64,000 bases of DNA from a virus (IMGVR_UViG_3300044970_001982:1-64000); one strand, 5' to 3'. Shown: positions 47,224 through 58,447, counted from the first letter of the stretch. A program made the numbers and translations. The notes: generated by a model not told the origin, from the letters alone.

Positions 47224-50200
47224 CTAGCTCCAAGAGTTTCCTTCTAGATCTTGTAGATCAAAAACCACTCCAGCTGTTAAGTTATTCCGAATAACATCAT
47301 AAATTTGTTTAGGATCAACAAAGTTTTCTTTTACTTCTTGTGGAATTTGAATAATCACGTAGCCACCTCTGTTATAAGTATTTCCCTGTGGTGGATAAAC
47401 GTCCCAATAAGATAGTACATCATATTCCTCTGTCAACGAGTTATTGTTTAGAGAATCTAAAATTTCCGAATTATCCAAATCACCTCTTAATCCGCCACCT
47501 CTAACTCTTAGGTCTACGAAGTTTGTTGCTATAGAATTTGGCTTATTGGTGACATAGATAACTGCTATTGTTAAAGCAAATGGATTATAGTTTATTGATG
47601 TGCTGTCGAAAATGGAAGAATCATATGTAAAGTTTATACCACTATTATATGAATAATCATCTATTTTTTCATAAGCTAAACTAGAAACTGGAATTCCATT
47701 TAAAAGCGATTCATTGTAGTTTGCGTATCTATATACGTTATTTGGAAGAATATAAATATAAAGTGGTTTATCAAAACGAATCGTTTCTTGATTAAGAAGC
47801 GGATTTAATGGAATTGGAAAACCATCCACTTCTCTTAATAGAAGGTTATTATTTTCTGTACTATAATTAACCTTTATTAATGATCTGCTAGATGGAACTA
47901 TAGCCTTTTTAAAACTAATTAATCCAGTATAACAATTTACATCCTTTATTATTGAATAATCTACTTCTACCCATGCACTAGATATGGATTCTCTTGTATA
48001 TATTTTTATTTCTGGCTTAATTATTCCAACTATAGAATTCAGATTATCTGTAGGATGATTCCATGCAACTATTGGAGCTCTTCTAACTTGAATTGTTTTT
48101 GTATCTATAATTGATGGATTTTCATCAACAACATCATAGTATCCATAGCCAAATACTGTTGACCAAGCTATGTTTGGTGTATCCAAAGTAGAATACTGGC
48201 CAACTAAACGTTGTCCCATATAATTCCACTTCCAATCGTGCCATTTAATATTTGGATCTATATATATTTCCTTATTAAAGGATCCGTTAGAAACTGGAAG
48301 CTCCCAAGTATCAAACTTAGAAATGTTTTGACTAATAGAGCCGACATTTATAGATGTATTTGATTTGTATTTAACAGAATATACAGGCACTAAGTATTTT
48401 AGTGGAACTCTTGATGGAATAAATGTATTTGTATTGTTTAAGCCAAAGAATTCACCATCTCCACTTTGTCCATCAGCATCTAGTGCGCATATAGCTATGT
48501 ATATGTTTGCTGAACTCCTAGAGAATGCTTCCCCTGACCTTGAATACAAATCAATATAGTTTATATAATTTCCTAAGAACTTTCTTTCGGAAACATCATA
48601 GAAGCCATATCTAATTCCATCATCTGGTAATTCGTTATAAACAGAGAAGTAACCATATCTTAGATCTGTTTCTTGAGAAGATATATTTTGGTAGGTCGAC
48701 GCATCAATTGCGGCTCTGATCTGCGAGTAAGTTGGTAGCCCAACTGGTGCGCCCGCGTCATTGCATAATAATAAAACGCCATCTCCATAATTAATAGTAT
48801 TCTTACCAGAAGGGAGAATGTTACCAGATAGTGTTTTGAGTCTAAAATTACTTGATAGATCTATTGGTTGAGTTCTAACCAAAGATGTTCCATAGTATGT
48901 TGCTGATGTGTCAAATGTTATTGTATTTGAAGTATTTGTGTATGAAACGGCGTTTGAAGAAACTTCTGCCCCAGTTGAAGTTCGTATGTTAGATACGGAA
49001 AGGTTGCTAAGAGTTACTGATCCAGTGCTATTTGTAAAAGACTCTACTTTGATTCTGGAGTTTTCAAAACCATCAGACCCAATTTCTAATTCACCTTCAT
49101 CTATCTCTATTGTGGAATTGCCAAAAGATAAAGAGGTAATATAATTAGATAATCTAGACAGCTCGTTAACGTTTCTTACATTTAAATTCTTTGGAACGCT
49201 TGGAGATAAATCAGATATAGAAGTACTAAAAACAACTTCTACATCTACAGATATTGGAGTATTTTCATCCTCATATCCAGTTTCTGTTCCACCATCAACT
49301 GTTCCATTAATTTTAATTCCAGAAATTCCGAAACCTTCACCTTGACCAAAGCCAGGAGAAATTGCCAAACCCTCTATTCCTACAATTATATATCTACAGC
49401 TATTTGCTTCTAGATTATTTATTGGTATATTTATATCTCCTGAGGCAGCCGATAGGTTAAGGGCTTCAAGTTTAGAATATTTAAATATATTTGTTTCAAA
49501 TGTTGGACCCCAGCCAACTGAAACTACTTTGAAGTTTCTCCATCTAGCGTCTTGTTGATCAGGGGTAATTGTTATCCCAGTAACATTTATCATTGAACTT
49601 GGAACTTGCATAAACAAGATGTCTGCTCCGAGTTTAGGTCCAACTGTTCCTGTGAAAGTTATCTTTCTGTATGGTCTTCCGGAGTTAACATCTGGCGCTA
49701 AAGACATTGTTTCAACTTTAGATATATATTTTCTTATGTCTGGAGTAGCAAATGCTTTCCAATCATCTAAAGCTTTTTGTCCCTCAAAAGCTCTTTTTAT
49801 TAACCACACAAGAGCTAAATACCATTTAGTCTCACTATCAACTTTGTAATCTTTAAATCTTTGATTATTAGCTACTTGGAAATTGTATACAGCCTGAGCA
49901 GTAACTGGCCCATATGATCCATCTATAGCCCCTTTATATTTCCCAGCTGCTGCTAAAGTATACTGTATATATTTTACATATTCATGTGTTGGCGAACCTT
50001 GAACCCAAATTCTAGGATCTCCATGTATATCTATATCACCTGTGTAAGGGAATATGTTTGAGGCATCTGCTACGTTAGTTGATCTACTGGTTTGATAGTC
50101 ATCGATTCCAGACTTTACATTTTCTGCGGGAAGTGTAGCTGGTTTTGGTCCAACAGGAATGTCTATTTCTTTTTTACCCTTGTATGTGGCGTTGACAGTG

Positions 50201-52695
50201 TAGTTTGCTTTTCCTGTAAAATTGAAGTTAAAGCTGTAAGGAACATCGCTTCCTTCATACATGGTATATAGGGACTTTAGTCTAAATGGATATGAATTAA
50301 ACCCTAAAGATGGACTTAATAAGTTTGTTAAAGATCTTGATGAACTACTATTAACTGGCCTTTCGAGCAATATATGTGGGCCCAAACCTAGTATTCTTGA
50401 CAACGATCTACTATATTTTTGCGTGTATGCATATAGTGGTCTTGTGGCTGGATTTGAAGAACTTGAAGTATTTATCTTATATAACGTATAAGAAGAAGGA
50501 ATATCTACAGAAGCAGAATTTGGATCAGCTACTTTTGTAGAGTCTTTAATTGTTACATCTGGATTAGTAATTTCAACATAGAATTCAATGTCGTCTACAG
50601 ATAATTCTTCTATTATTGACCTTTGGAATTGCGACATCTTTAATGTAAGCTGTGATTTAAAGTAGTCAAATATGCTTGTATTAGTAGATGCTGAATTTTT
50701 CGTTAAATTCCTTGCATAAAGAGACGTACTAGAGTTTATTGATATAAGATCAAAATCCGGCTTTTCACTGTCTTCAAGAGCTGAGGAATACATAACCCAA
50801 GAGGAAGACCAGTCTGTAATAAAATTGATTATTGAAGAGGCCAAACTTGTTTGTCTCATCGACAGAGCTTTGCAATACATGGCGTATGAGATGGAGTTAA
50901 ACAACAACTTGAATGGCCCTTCTATAACAGAAGAAAATAGAGTTGTACTACTATTAATTGTACCAAAATGTGATGTTCCATTATTAATATTTAATACTTT
51001 GTCTGGATTTGCAATATCATAAATACTGTTACAGTATGACATTAGCCCAAATGTTGTGGCTAATATATTTCCTTTTGTAAGGCTATCATTTTGACGCGGA
51101 TATGATAATAGAACGCCAATTGACTTAAGATCAGAAGAACTAGGTCCAGCTTTAACAAATGTATTTGAACTTACTGCATTAGCAAAGTACTTATAGCTTT
51201 TGGGTGAAACTCCATTTATTTTACTAGAGCCTATAACGCTATAATAATTTTTTTCAAATATTGTATCATTTATAGTCCATCCACCATTTTTTGTTGCATC
51301 AATACAGATACTGCTATCTATCATGTCAACATTATTGGCTACTACAGAAGATGTCATATTTAGTTGTCCTCCGGAGTTTACATTAGATGCATTAGGGCAG
51401 AAGGACAGGTCTAGGATAAGTGTTCCAAAATTATTGGCAACAAAGTTATTTATAAGACTAGCTTGACTAGAAGTTATTGTAGAGTCAGGAGACCAAAGAA
51501 GCACATCGAATTGACTTAACTGGGCTGAAGTAACTGAGTCTATATTTACTTTCCAATAATTAGCTAAAGATTTGTCTGTTAATGTCGTAAGTGGATTTTC
51601 AAATACAAGCTTAGTTAAATTAAATGGAGAATTTTCTAATCTATACAAAACGTATGGATTAATATTTTGATTTGTTGAGCCTGAATAAAGAATTCCAGCT
51701 TTGACAGTTCTTATTCTAACTGGAGAATCTGGATTAGAATCTATTTCATAATCTATGTCTTGTAAATTAATATTTCTTCTTATTTTTCCTATTATTCTCC
51801 AATTGAAAACTTCATAATTTCTATAGTCTTTAATTGCCTTGCTTGGTACAAGAGCTTGATATCCGTTTGTTATAGAAACATGACCTGTGTTTACACTGGA
51901 ATAATTTTCGTCAATCTTTTTAATTGAAAAATTTCTAGATCCATAATAATTAGGATCTATAACAAAAGACTCTTCTGGAATATTATTAAAGTATTTAACA
52001 GCATTTATAGTTTCTGTATATCTTAACTGTTGATTGCTAAATTTTCCGTTTTCATCAGATTCAACTTTATTGTACATTAACTTAAGGTTTAAAGGATAGG
52101 AGCTATCCAGTACAACTATAACTCTGTATGGTATTTCCTCTAGATTAACGTTTGCACTAGTTTTATATGGTTCTAATAGAATCTTATATTTTTTTCTATT
52201 TGTATTTAGATCAATATAATCTTTTCCAAATTCATCTAAAACCTTTATGCCAAGATTATATATTTGATCTTGGTCAGGAAGATTGTTGTAAGATGTAAAA
52301 TTAAAAATTGCAGGAGCGGCAGTAAAGTATCTACTTATATAAACATAGTGACCAAAATCGTTAGCGTTTATTTCGGTAGGATTCAGTGTTTCAGATACTG
52401 TTGGCCTGTGTAGAAATAGGTTACTTATCGTAATGTCATCAGTTGATAATACTGATGATCCGTTCATTCTTCTTAAGATTCCCAACTCATCTGCGTACAT
52501 TAGTTCTGCGTCATAGGATTCTTTTATTTTATTTTCTAGAATTGTTTCTGAAACATTTACTGTAACTATGTTATTTTTTGGAGAAATTGATTCTGATGTA
52601 TACCAAGATAAAACTGCTGCGTCTGCAGGAACGTTTGTTCCTATTTTGATTGCTTTTTCATTTTCGTTTGTAGTAATGTTGGTAAATTTTTTCAT
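47224..52695 (-). CDS. Giant baseplate/tail protein with internal peptidoglycan-binding domain (1823 aa)
   Basis: A Ser/Asn/Tyr-rich multidomain beta protein. Residues about 885-970 contain a peptidoglycan-binding-like domain (VKYIQYTLAAAGKYKGAIDGSYGPVTAQAVYNFQ) within the tail protein. N-terminal half includes a domain with DVLLWSPDSTITSSQASLINNFVANNFGTLILD, like large SPO1/A511-type tail proteins. Further Ig-like segments follow (NLSVSNIRTS). No catalytic motif seen. It could bind cell wall during infection. TGATG coupling with the upstream gene. Confidence 0.8.
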   Translation of the reverse strand: MKKFTNITTNENEKAIKIGTNVPADAAVLSWYTSESISPKNNIVTVNVSETILENKIKESYDAELMYADELGILRRMNGSSVLSTDDITISNLFLHRPTVSETLNPTEINANDFGHYVYISRYFTAAPAIFNFTSYNNLPDQDQIYNLGIKVLDEFGKDYIDLNTNRKKYKILLEPYKTSANVNLEEIPYRVIVVLDSSYPLNLKLMYNKVESDENGKFSNQQLRYTETINAVKYFNNIPEESFVIDPNYYGSRNFSIKKIDENYSSVNTGHVSITNGYQALVPSKAIKDYRNYEVFNWRIIGKIRRNINLQDIDYEIDSNPDSPVRIRTVKAGILYSGSTNQNINPYVLYRLENSPFNLTKLVFENPLTTLTDKSLANYWKVNIDSVTSAQLSQFDVLLWSPDSTITSSQASLINNFVANNFGTLILDLSFCPNASNVNSGGQLNMTSSVVANNVDMIDSSICIDATKNGGWTINDTIFEKNYYSVIGSSKINGVSPKSYKYFANAVSSNTFVKAGPSSSDLKSIGVLLSYPRQNDSLTKGNILATTFGLMSYCNSIYDIANPDKVLNINNGTSHFGTINSSTTLFSSVIEGPFKLLFNSISYAMYCKALSMRQTSLASSIINFITDWSSSWVMYSSALEDSEKPDFDLISINSSTSLYARNLTKNSASTNTSIFDYFKSQLTLKMSQFQRSIIEELSVDDIEFYVEITNPDVTIKDSTKVADPNSASVDIPSSYTLYKINTSSSSNPATRPLYAYTQKYSRSLSRILGLGPHILLERPVNSSSSRSLTNLLSPSLGFNSYPFRLKSLYTMYEGSDVPYSFNFNFTGKANYTVNATYKGKKEIDIPVGPKPATLPAENVKSGIDDYQTSRSTNVADASNIFPYTGDIDIHGDPRIWVQGSPTHEYVKYIQYTLAAAGKYKGAIDGSYGPVTAQAVYNFQVANNQRFKDYKVDSETKWYLALVWLIKRAFEGQKALDDWKAFATPDIRKYISKVETMSLAPDVNSGRPYRKITFTGTVGPKLGADILFMQVPSSMINVTGITITPDQQDARWRNFKVVSVGWGPTFETNIFKYSKLEALNLSAASGDINIPINNLEANSCRYIIVGIEGLAISPGFGQGEGFGISGIKINGTVDGGTETGYEDENTPISVDVEVVFSTSISDLSPSVPKNLNVRNVNELSRLSNYITSLSFGNSTIEIDEGELEIGSDGFENSRIKVESFTNSTGSVTLSNLSVSNIRTSTGAEVSSNAVSYTNTSNTITFDTSATYYGTSLVRTQPIDLSSNFRLKTLSGNILPSGKNTINYGDGVLLLCNDAGAPVGLPTYSQIRAAIDASTYQNISSQETDLRYGYFSVYNELPDDGIRYGFYDVSERKFLGNYINYIDLYSRSGEAFSRSSANIYIAICALDADGQSGDGEFFGLNNTNTFIPSRVPLKYLVPVYSVKYKSNTSINVGSISQNISKFDTWELPVSNGSFNKEIYIDPNIKWHDWKWNYMGQRLVGQYSTLDTPNIAWSTVFGYGYYDVVDENPSIIDTKTIQVRRAPIVAWNHPTDNLNSIVGIIKPEIKIYTRESISSAWVEVDYSIIKDVNCYTGLISFKKAIVPSSRSLIKVNYSTENNNLLLREVDGFPIPLNPLLNQETIRFDKPLYIYILPNNVYRYANYNESLLNGIPVSSLAYEKIDDYSYNSGINFTYDSSIFDSTSINYNPFALTIAVIYVTNKPNSIATNFVDLRVRGGGLRGDLDNSEILDSLNNNSLTEEYDVLSYWDVYPPQGNTYNRGGYVIIQIPQEVKENFVDPKQIYDVIRNNLTAGVVFDLQDLEGNSWS

Positions 52696-55600
52696 CAGTA
52701 TTCCTCATGATCCGGATGCAATAGCGAGTAGTCAACGACTATATTTGGAGTTGTTCCCATTATTCCCATCTGATACTGTGTATATTTATTTAACATAGTC
52801 CATACTGGGGGTTGCCAGTTTGGTGTTGTATCTAATGAATATAGTACCGATGGATTAGTGTGGTTGTAAACAAAATTAGGAGTTGCTATTAGCTCTGAAT
52901 TGTCTTGCTTGTTTACTGTATATATGTTTGGAAGCGGGATATCCGATTCATTGCTATATTGAATTGGGTCATAGGATTCATACCAATATATAACATCTCC
53001 AGCTATAGTAACGTCTGTTGAATCAACAGTTTCCCCATCTTCTTCTAAAAGATTTCGAACAATTTCATCATTAACTATATTAACTCTAGCAAACCAATAT
53101 CCTGGAGCGCCAACTTCCTGTGAAGTCATTGCAGTATCTATTTCAAAACTACCATCAGCCTGTGAGGTAATTAAATAATCTGGTGTTGCAGCAAAGAGGT
53201 CTTTTAGGGTTCTTGCCTTATTCCAAGCTATCTGAACTTCGTGGTTAAATGAATCATTTTTCCACAATATTTTTCCAGATATTCCTATTGAGCTAACTCC
53301 GTCGGCATTTACTATAAAATCTGTGGGAGCTGCTTTTATCCAAACTCTATTTGGTTCAGTTCTTCTAATATTAAAGGGTATACTTTCAACGTAAGATCCT
53401 GTCTGGCTATTAGATCCACCATTTGGTGTAGCCGATCCTATACCAGTAATGGTAATTGTTGAAGAAGTTACCTCGGCTGGCTGAGGACCTGTATATCTTA
53501 TGAGTGTTTTTGCTAATCCATTATCATTCGTTGTTACATAATTTGGTGTAGCTAATATTAGGTTACCTGAAATTTCAAAAGTTTGACCAGGCTTTATGTT
53601 ATCATTTTCATCATAAGAAACTATGGAGAGGTGCATTATGTCAGAGTATGCGTCGGAGATATACCCTGGAGATAGGTATGTTTCTGTATGAGAGAAATCA
53701 TATTCACTTAATGATACATAAACATACCCCTCATCAATGGGGTTAACATCTGGGCTTACATCTAAATCTATTGTCTGAGTATTGTCATTAATTGCTGATT
53801 CATATGTAATTGAATATATTTCTTCATAGTTAGGTGTTGTACTAAAGTAAATATATGTATTATATTCATCGTTTACAGAATCATAAACACGATTATCTAT
53901 ACTCCATGCCTGATTAACTGTATAAGTTACTTCATATTCTCTTCCAATAATTGATGGAGTTGACTGATCGAAGCACTCTAGCTTATTTGTTGCGGTTGAT
54001 AAATCTGAGAATAATATTTCGCCAGTATATTTATCTGCAACCGTAATATTAAATACATCTTCATAGGCTAAGTATAGCGAGTTGCCAAAATTCCCATAAA
54101 CAGACTCTGTATTTACAAAGGATAAATTACCAGGTGTTGCGCTATCTTCAAAAACTATATTTCTATACTGTGTTTCATGAACATTAACAATAATTGGAGA
54201 TCCGTTGGTAGGCGTAGAGTTCAACTTTATAGAGAAGAATTGACCATTAAATGTCTCTGTAACTGGTTCTGAATAAACGTAATATTCATCTTCATTTAAG
54301 AACAGATGGCCAGTGTGAATTGCTCTTCTCTTGGCCATTAGTGCAGCTGTGTCTTTTTTAGCATGCAAAGAGACTTCTATTGAATCAGAGTTTTCTACAG
54401 CGTTGTTTATGTTTTCAACTAGTTGATCCTTATTTTCTACGTATACAATAATATCATTTGTATCAGAAAGAAAGTTAATGTCTTTAATATCATATATATA
54501 TTCCAAGTTCAAATTAAAACTATTTGAATCTAAATTAATAGTCTTTAAAAATGTGTCTGAGTTGAAATAAGAAACTAAATATTGTTCCTCATTTTCATAA
54601 ACATTATCTAAAGAATCTATAAATCCACTGAACAACTGAGGTGTTGTTTGCGCTGAAAAAGAAAAATATTCCTCTCTATATAGAGGATAATAATTTCCAG
54701 ATGCCGACTCAAATTTAATATAACTTGGAGTAGATGAGAAGTTAATTGTTGCAGAATCAAAATACTGCGGAGTGGTTAGCTGAACTCCACTTTCATCATA
54801 AAATGAGTATAATATATTTGGCGAAGATGGAACAAGATATCTATTATTGTCTACAAAATCAACAACAGCACCACCAGCAGTGTTGTTAATTATATTGTCT
54901 GTGCCAAAGTAAGCCAACCCTACTGGTGCAGCAGAATTAATATACAAATACTCTGGAGTAGCGTTAGGTGGATATATGATTAGATCAACTAGATCATCTA
55001 CATATATAATTGGTGTTGTTAAACTCTGCTCAAACCTACTATTTCCTTCGTTCAAGTACACATAAGAAGATATTTGGTTAGTGTCTTGAATAAAGACATC
55101 ATCATTATATATGGTAGATCCTATTCTAAGATTAACATTATCTGCAGTTATATTTGGAGATGCTATAGATGTTTCTGTTCCAGCAGAAGGATTTACATAG
55201 TAGTTTGGAGTGGATAGATTAAATCCCCCCCAATAATCGCCAATGTCAATAGTTGTATCATAATCTTGAGTTAGATAATCCCAACCACCATTAGAAAATA
55301 CTATCTTAACTTGAGATACATCTTCTATAGATATAGAAGAGAAATTAGGGGATGATGGGTTGTTGTATACTTCATTGTATGTTTTATCTCTAAACTCAAT
55401 ATCATTTAAAGTATTACCTTCTTGCGTGAATATCTTAATAAGATTAAATTCTGGACTTGATACATGATCCTGTCCATATCTATTGTAAACATAAAAATCT
55501 TCTCTATTCAAATAGTTAAGATTTGCATAGAATGTCGATGGAGTGGCGTAATTTGCATGCGCTTTGGTTGTTACCTCATAGGTAAGCCCAACTCCACCAT

Positions 55601-57260
55601 CTATACTTTCTACTGAATAACTACTTGCTGTTTGCAAGTAAGATAGATACCAAGAAAAATCTAACTTAATTGGATTATAATAAGTTTTGTCAGCGCTTCT
55701 GTATACACCAGATATCTCAGCATAGCCGTCAAAAGATATGGTAGATTTTTCTACTGACTCAACTATAAGTCTTGCATCAGAGAAATCTCCAATACCAGGT
55801 TGATATAGATCTGTTAATGGAGAAGATGCCGCATCATATATTGCAGATATTCTAGATACGCCTTCATTTTCCATTCCAGCGTAATCCCAGATTCCCTCTT
55901 CCCATCTTACGTATCCAATATTTGTGGGATATCTTTTATTTATGTCTAATACTATGTCTTTAAATTTTTGAAGAGGTATTCCAGAATCACTAAAATATGG
56001 AGTTGATACTTCCATATCTGAAATTTCAATAATTTCTGGAGTTGCACCTGCGTAGTCAGAGTCTGGAGTAGCTCCATACGCTTTCCATATGTCCAGTTCT
56101 CGTCTTAAGGTTCTTTGAAGTGCTTCTTTGTATACTCCAGGTAAATTTCTGTAAACGTCTAATATTCTCTTTTTATATCTCGAATTATCTTCAAGGAATA
56201 ATCTTGGCAGACCGACTCTGACTCCAAACTCATCAAAAATATTAAAAACATTTGTTGGATATTGATCAAACGCAATTCCATTAACCAATAAAGAATCATA
56301 TTGTCTAATGGTTAAAATTTGCTTATCTATAGGATTATAGAAATACGCATGATCTGTTGGTTTTAAGTTGTAAAAATAACCAAGATCATGAACTGCAGAT
56401 AGCTTTACGCCATCTCCAACTACACCAATTACATTGACGGGAATATTATACGAAACATAAACCCAGGTTAATATTTCCTCATTCGCGCTTGCTATATAAT
56501 TATTTATATTTTGTAAATCTATTTTAGTTACAAATTGATCTATAGAATCTTGCAAAAGTGCTGAAAGGAACTTTCCTCCAGAAGAATTTGGAGTAGCTGT
56601 ACTTGGTGTAGCATTTTCTTCTGAGTCTTCAAAAAGCGAAGTCCATGTAGGGAATCTTCTTAATATATTTTTAGTATTTTGAGATACTACAGGAGACGTA
56701 ATATCGTGAATGCCAATCTCTAAATAAAATAGCAAACCTAAGTCAGATGTATTTCCAGTTTCTGTAAATATTTCTAACTCAATTTTAATCCAAGGCTTAG
56801 AGTTTCTAATAAATATTGCATTAGAATCAAAGGAAACTTTAGACTGAAGCCATGGACCATTTTCTTCGTCTGATTCATATATTTGAATATTAAAAGTTGG
56901 GACTTCGTCTCCGGCAACATTGGTAAATGTATGCTTATAGGCTAAGATATCTATTCTAGAACTTGTATCTACGAACCTGAGTAAGTCAGGGGTTGCAGCA
57001 TCATATATAACTTCTCCGGCATCTGTCATATAAACAGAGTTCTGGACTAATGGTGTTGCGTGGTCTTCCGAGAAAGAGGGGGAGGTTAACTCTATTCCGG
57101 TATAAATATTGTCACCAATAAGGTTTAAGCCATATCTAGACCGAGTGTATGAATAGTTGGTATAAGCTGTATTATGGTACAGGTTAATTGGATTACTGGT
57201 CCAGACATTACTGGACTTATTAAAATCTGAACTTCTCAGAAGTAACAAATATTGTTTCAT
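52695..57260 (-). CDS. Giant baseplate/tail protein with Ig-like domains and many [AST]TP motifs (1521 aa)
   Basis: Start at the ATG 57260, after AAGG; a TTG one codon earlier is less likely. N-terminal part LFEDSEENATPS ... LLQDSIDQFVTKIDLQNINNY resembles T4-like wedge or tail-protein-I regions. Further on are beta domains and a Big/Ig-like module (DENDNIKPGQTFEISGNLILATP ... GLAKTLIRYTG). About 24 Ala/Ser/Thr-Thr-Pro tripeptides are scattered through the chain, versus very few in the equally large neighbour. It follows the baseplate J gene directly, so a wedge-to-fibre role is inferred. Confidence 0.8.
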   Translation of the reverse strand: MKQYLLLLRSSDFNKSSNVWTSNPINLYHNTAYTNYSYTRSRYGLNLIGDNIYTGIELTSPSFSEDHATPLVQNSVYMTDAGEVIYDAATPDLLRFVDTSSRIDILAYKHTFTNVAGDEVPTFNIQIYESDEENGPWLQSKVSFDSNAIFIRNSKPWIKIELEIFTETGNTSDLGLLFYLEIGIHDITSPVVSQNTKNILRRFPTWTSLFEDSEENATPSTATPNSSGGKFLSALLQDSIDQFVTKIDLQNINNYIASANEEILTWVYVSYNIPVNVIGVVGDGVKLSAVHDLGYFYNLKPTDHAYFYNPIDKQILTIRQYDSLLVNGIAFDQYPTNVFNIFDEFGVRVGLPRLFLEDNSRYKKRILDVYRNLPGVYKEALQRTLRRELDIWKAYGATPDSDYAGATPEIIEISDMEVSTPYFSDSGIPLQKFKDIVLDINKRYPTNIGYVRWEEGIWDYAGMENEGVSRISAIYDAASSPLTDLYQPGIGDFSDARLIVESVEKSTISFDGYAEISGVYRSADKTYYNPIKLDFSWYLSYLQTASSYSVESIDGGVGLTYEVTTKAHANYATPSTFYANLNYLNREDFYVYNRYGQDHVSSPEFNLIKIFTQEGNTLNDIEFRDKTYNEVYNNPSSPNFSSISIEDVSQVKIVFSNGGWDYLTQDYDTTIDIGDYWGGFNLSTPNYYVNPSAGTETSIASPNITADNVNLRIGSTIYNDDVFIQDTNQISSYVYLNEGNSRFEQSLTTPIIYVDDLVDLIIYPPNATPEYLYINSAAPVGLAYFGTDNIINNTAGGAVVDFVDNNRYLVPSSPNILYSFYDESGVQLTTPQYFDSATINFSSTPSYIKFESASGNYYPLYREEYFSFSAQTTPQLFSGFIDSLDNVYENEEQYLVSYFNSDTFLKTINLDSNSFNLNLEYIYDIKDINFLSDTNDIIVYVENKDQLVENINNAVENSDSIEVSLHAKKDTAALMAKRRAIHTGHLFLNEDEYYVYSEPVTETFNGQFFSIKLNSTPTNGSPIIVNVHETQYRNIVFEDSATPGNLSFVNTESVYGNFGNSLYLAYEDVFNITVADKYTGEILFSDLSTATNKLECFDQSTPSIIGREYEVTYTVNQAWSIDNRVYDSVNDEYNTYIYFSTTPNYEEIYSITYESAINDNTQTIDLDVSPDVNPIDEGYVYVSLSEYDFSHTETYLSPGYISDAYSDIMHLSIVSYDENDNIKPGQTFEISGNLILATPNYVTTNDNGLAKTLIRYTGPQPAEVTSSTITITGIGSATPNGGSNSQTGSYVESIPFNIRRTEPNRVWIKAAPTDFIVNADGVSSIGISGKILWKNDSFNHEVQIAWNKARTLKDLFAATPDYLITSQADGSFEIDTAMTSQEVGAPGYWFARVNIVNDEIVRNLLEEDGETVDSTDVTIAGDVIYWYESYDPIQYSNESDIPLPNIYTVNKQDNSELIATPNFVYNHTNPSVLYSLDTTPNWQPPVWTMLNKYTQYQMGIMGTTPNIVVDYSLLHPDHEEY

Positions 57261-57276
57261 CAATTAACCTTAATTT

Positions 57277-58446
57277 TTAATAAACTGAAGTACCCATTAT
57301 AACAGAATTTACCGTTATAGTTCCAGCTGCTAAGTATTTTTTAACACCATCTGGAGTATAATCTGTCAAAGGAATTTCTCTTCCATCAGCTGTCATTGCA
57401 GTTATTACTACACCCCTAATGTAGTCGGAAGCTGTCTTTATTTGACGCTCTAACTCACCAACGGAGAGAGTTTCTCCAACAGATAGAGAATTTAAATACC
57501 TTTTAACGAATAGCACAGATTGATTTCGTATACCAGCTGCCAATGTTTCGTTTACTCCCATAGGAATTCTTATTGTATAAGACAATCCTATCCCAACTTT
57601 TTCGGCTATTCTTACATTAAATTTAACACCAACTGGTTTTACTTGTGAAGTTGCAAGTATGATGTTTTGAGGTAAATTTGATAAGGCTGAAGAATTTTCA
57701 GGAACAACAATAATGTCACAAGAACCAACCCCATAAGATCCTTCTCTAATTTTTACATCCCTAACACCTCTAACAGACAAGGCTGCGAAGCGTACGGACT
57801 CAACTGTTCCAACAGCTTTAGACTTTATAGATGCTACTATTCTTCTTCTATAATTAGAATCTGACTCTGAATTTACATTTGAATAAACTTCTTTTGGATT
57901 ATTACAAAACAGTATTACTCCAGCTGGAGAAAAAAAGCTATGTTTAGTTAGCGAATTAACTGGTGCAACGTAGGCATTGTCAGTGAAATTTGGCTCTACT
58001 CTACCATAAGCTTTTAGATTTCCCCTGGCGATAGTGACGTCTCCAACTAGCTTAAATGAATACTGTTTTGTAACAAAGTTGCTAACATCATTGTAAACAA
58101 GTGTTCCGCTAGGAATTAGTACATCAGAGCTGTGAGCTTTATTTATAAAAAATTCTATATTGAAAGACTGTCTATCTTCTGCGGAATAATCTGTTATAGT
58201 TTTTCTTTGTATCCCATAAAGATCGCCAATAAGGTCTAAATTTTTTCCAGAAGCTGTCAGTAAGTTATTTTGATTAATATTAAATCTAAGAGACTCATAA
58301 AGGTCAGATATTTCAGAAGTAAATGCCTCAGCAAACGCTCTAGCTATCGACCCTGGATATATCGCAGTAATTCCTGCGTCTTTCTGGAGTGAGTTTAGTA
58401 CATTTACTAAAATATCAGACTTATTTTTAATACCGTATACAGTCAT
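57277..58446 (-). CDS. Baseplate J-like wedge protein (gp6/Mu gp47 family)
   Basis: A 389-residue protein with a helical N-terminus (ITAIYPGSIARAFAEAFTSEISDLYESL), TASGKNLDLIGDLYGI, SDSNYRRRIVASIKSKAVGTVESVRFAALSVRGVRDV, and VKPVGVKFNV. These are the hallmarks of Baseplate_J proteins that build the inner ring of contractile-tail baseplates. GGAG ribosome site. Strong evidence for a myovirus-type tail. Confidence 0.92.
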   Translation of the reverse strand: MTVYGIKNKSDILVNVLNSLQKDAGITAIYPGSIARAFAEAFTSEISDLYESLRFNINQNNLLTASGKNLDLIGDLYGIQRKTITDYSAEDRQSFNIEFFINKAHSSDVLIPSGTLVYNDVSNFVTKQYSFKLVGDVTIARGNLKAYGRVEPNFTDNAYVAPVNSLTKHSFFSPAGVILFCNNPKEVYSNVNSESDSNYRRRIVASIKSKAVGTVESVRFAALSVRGVRDVKIREGSYGVGSCDIIVVPENSSALSNLPQNIILATSQVKPVGVKFNVRIAEKVGIGLSYTIRIPMGVNETLAAGIRNQSVLFVKRYLNSLSVGETLSVGELERQIKTASDYIRGVVITAMTADGREIPLTDYTPDGVKKYLAAGTITVNSVIMGTSVY

Positions 58447-58447
58447 T

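Noticed and set aside
52695-57260. The GGWGTWGY-like plus-strand word behind the [AST]TP motifs considered as a recombination (Chi-like) or packaging DNA motif
   Set aside because: Every copy is in the same codon phase and Thr/Pro codons vary, so protein-level selection explains it better than a DNA signal.
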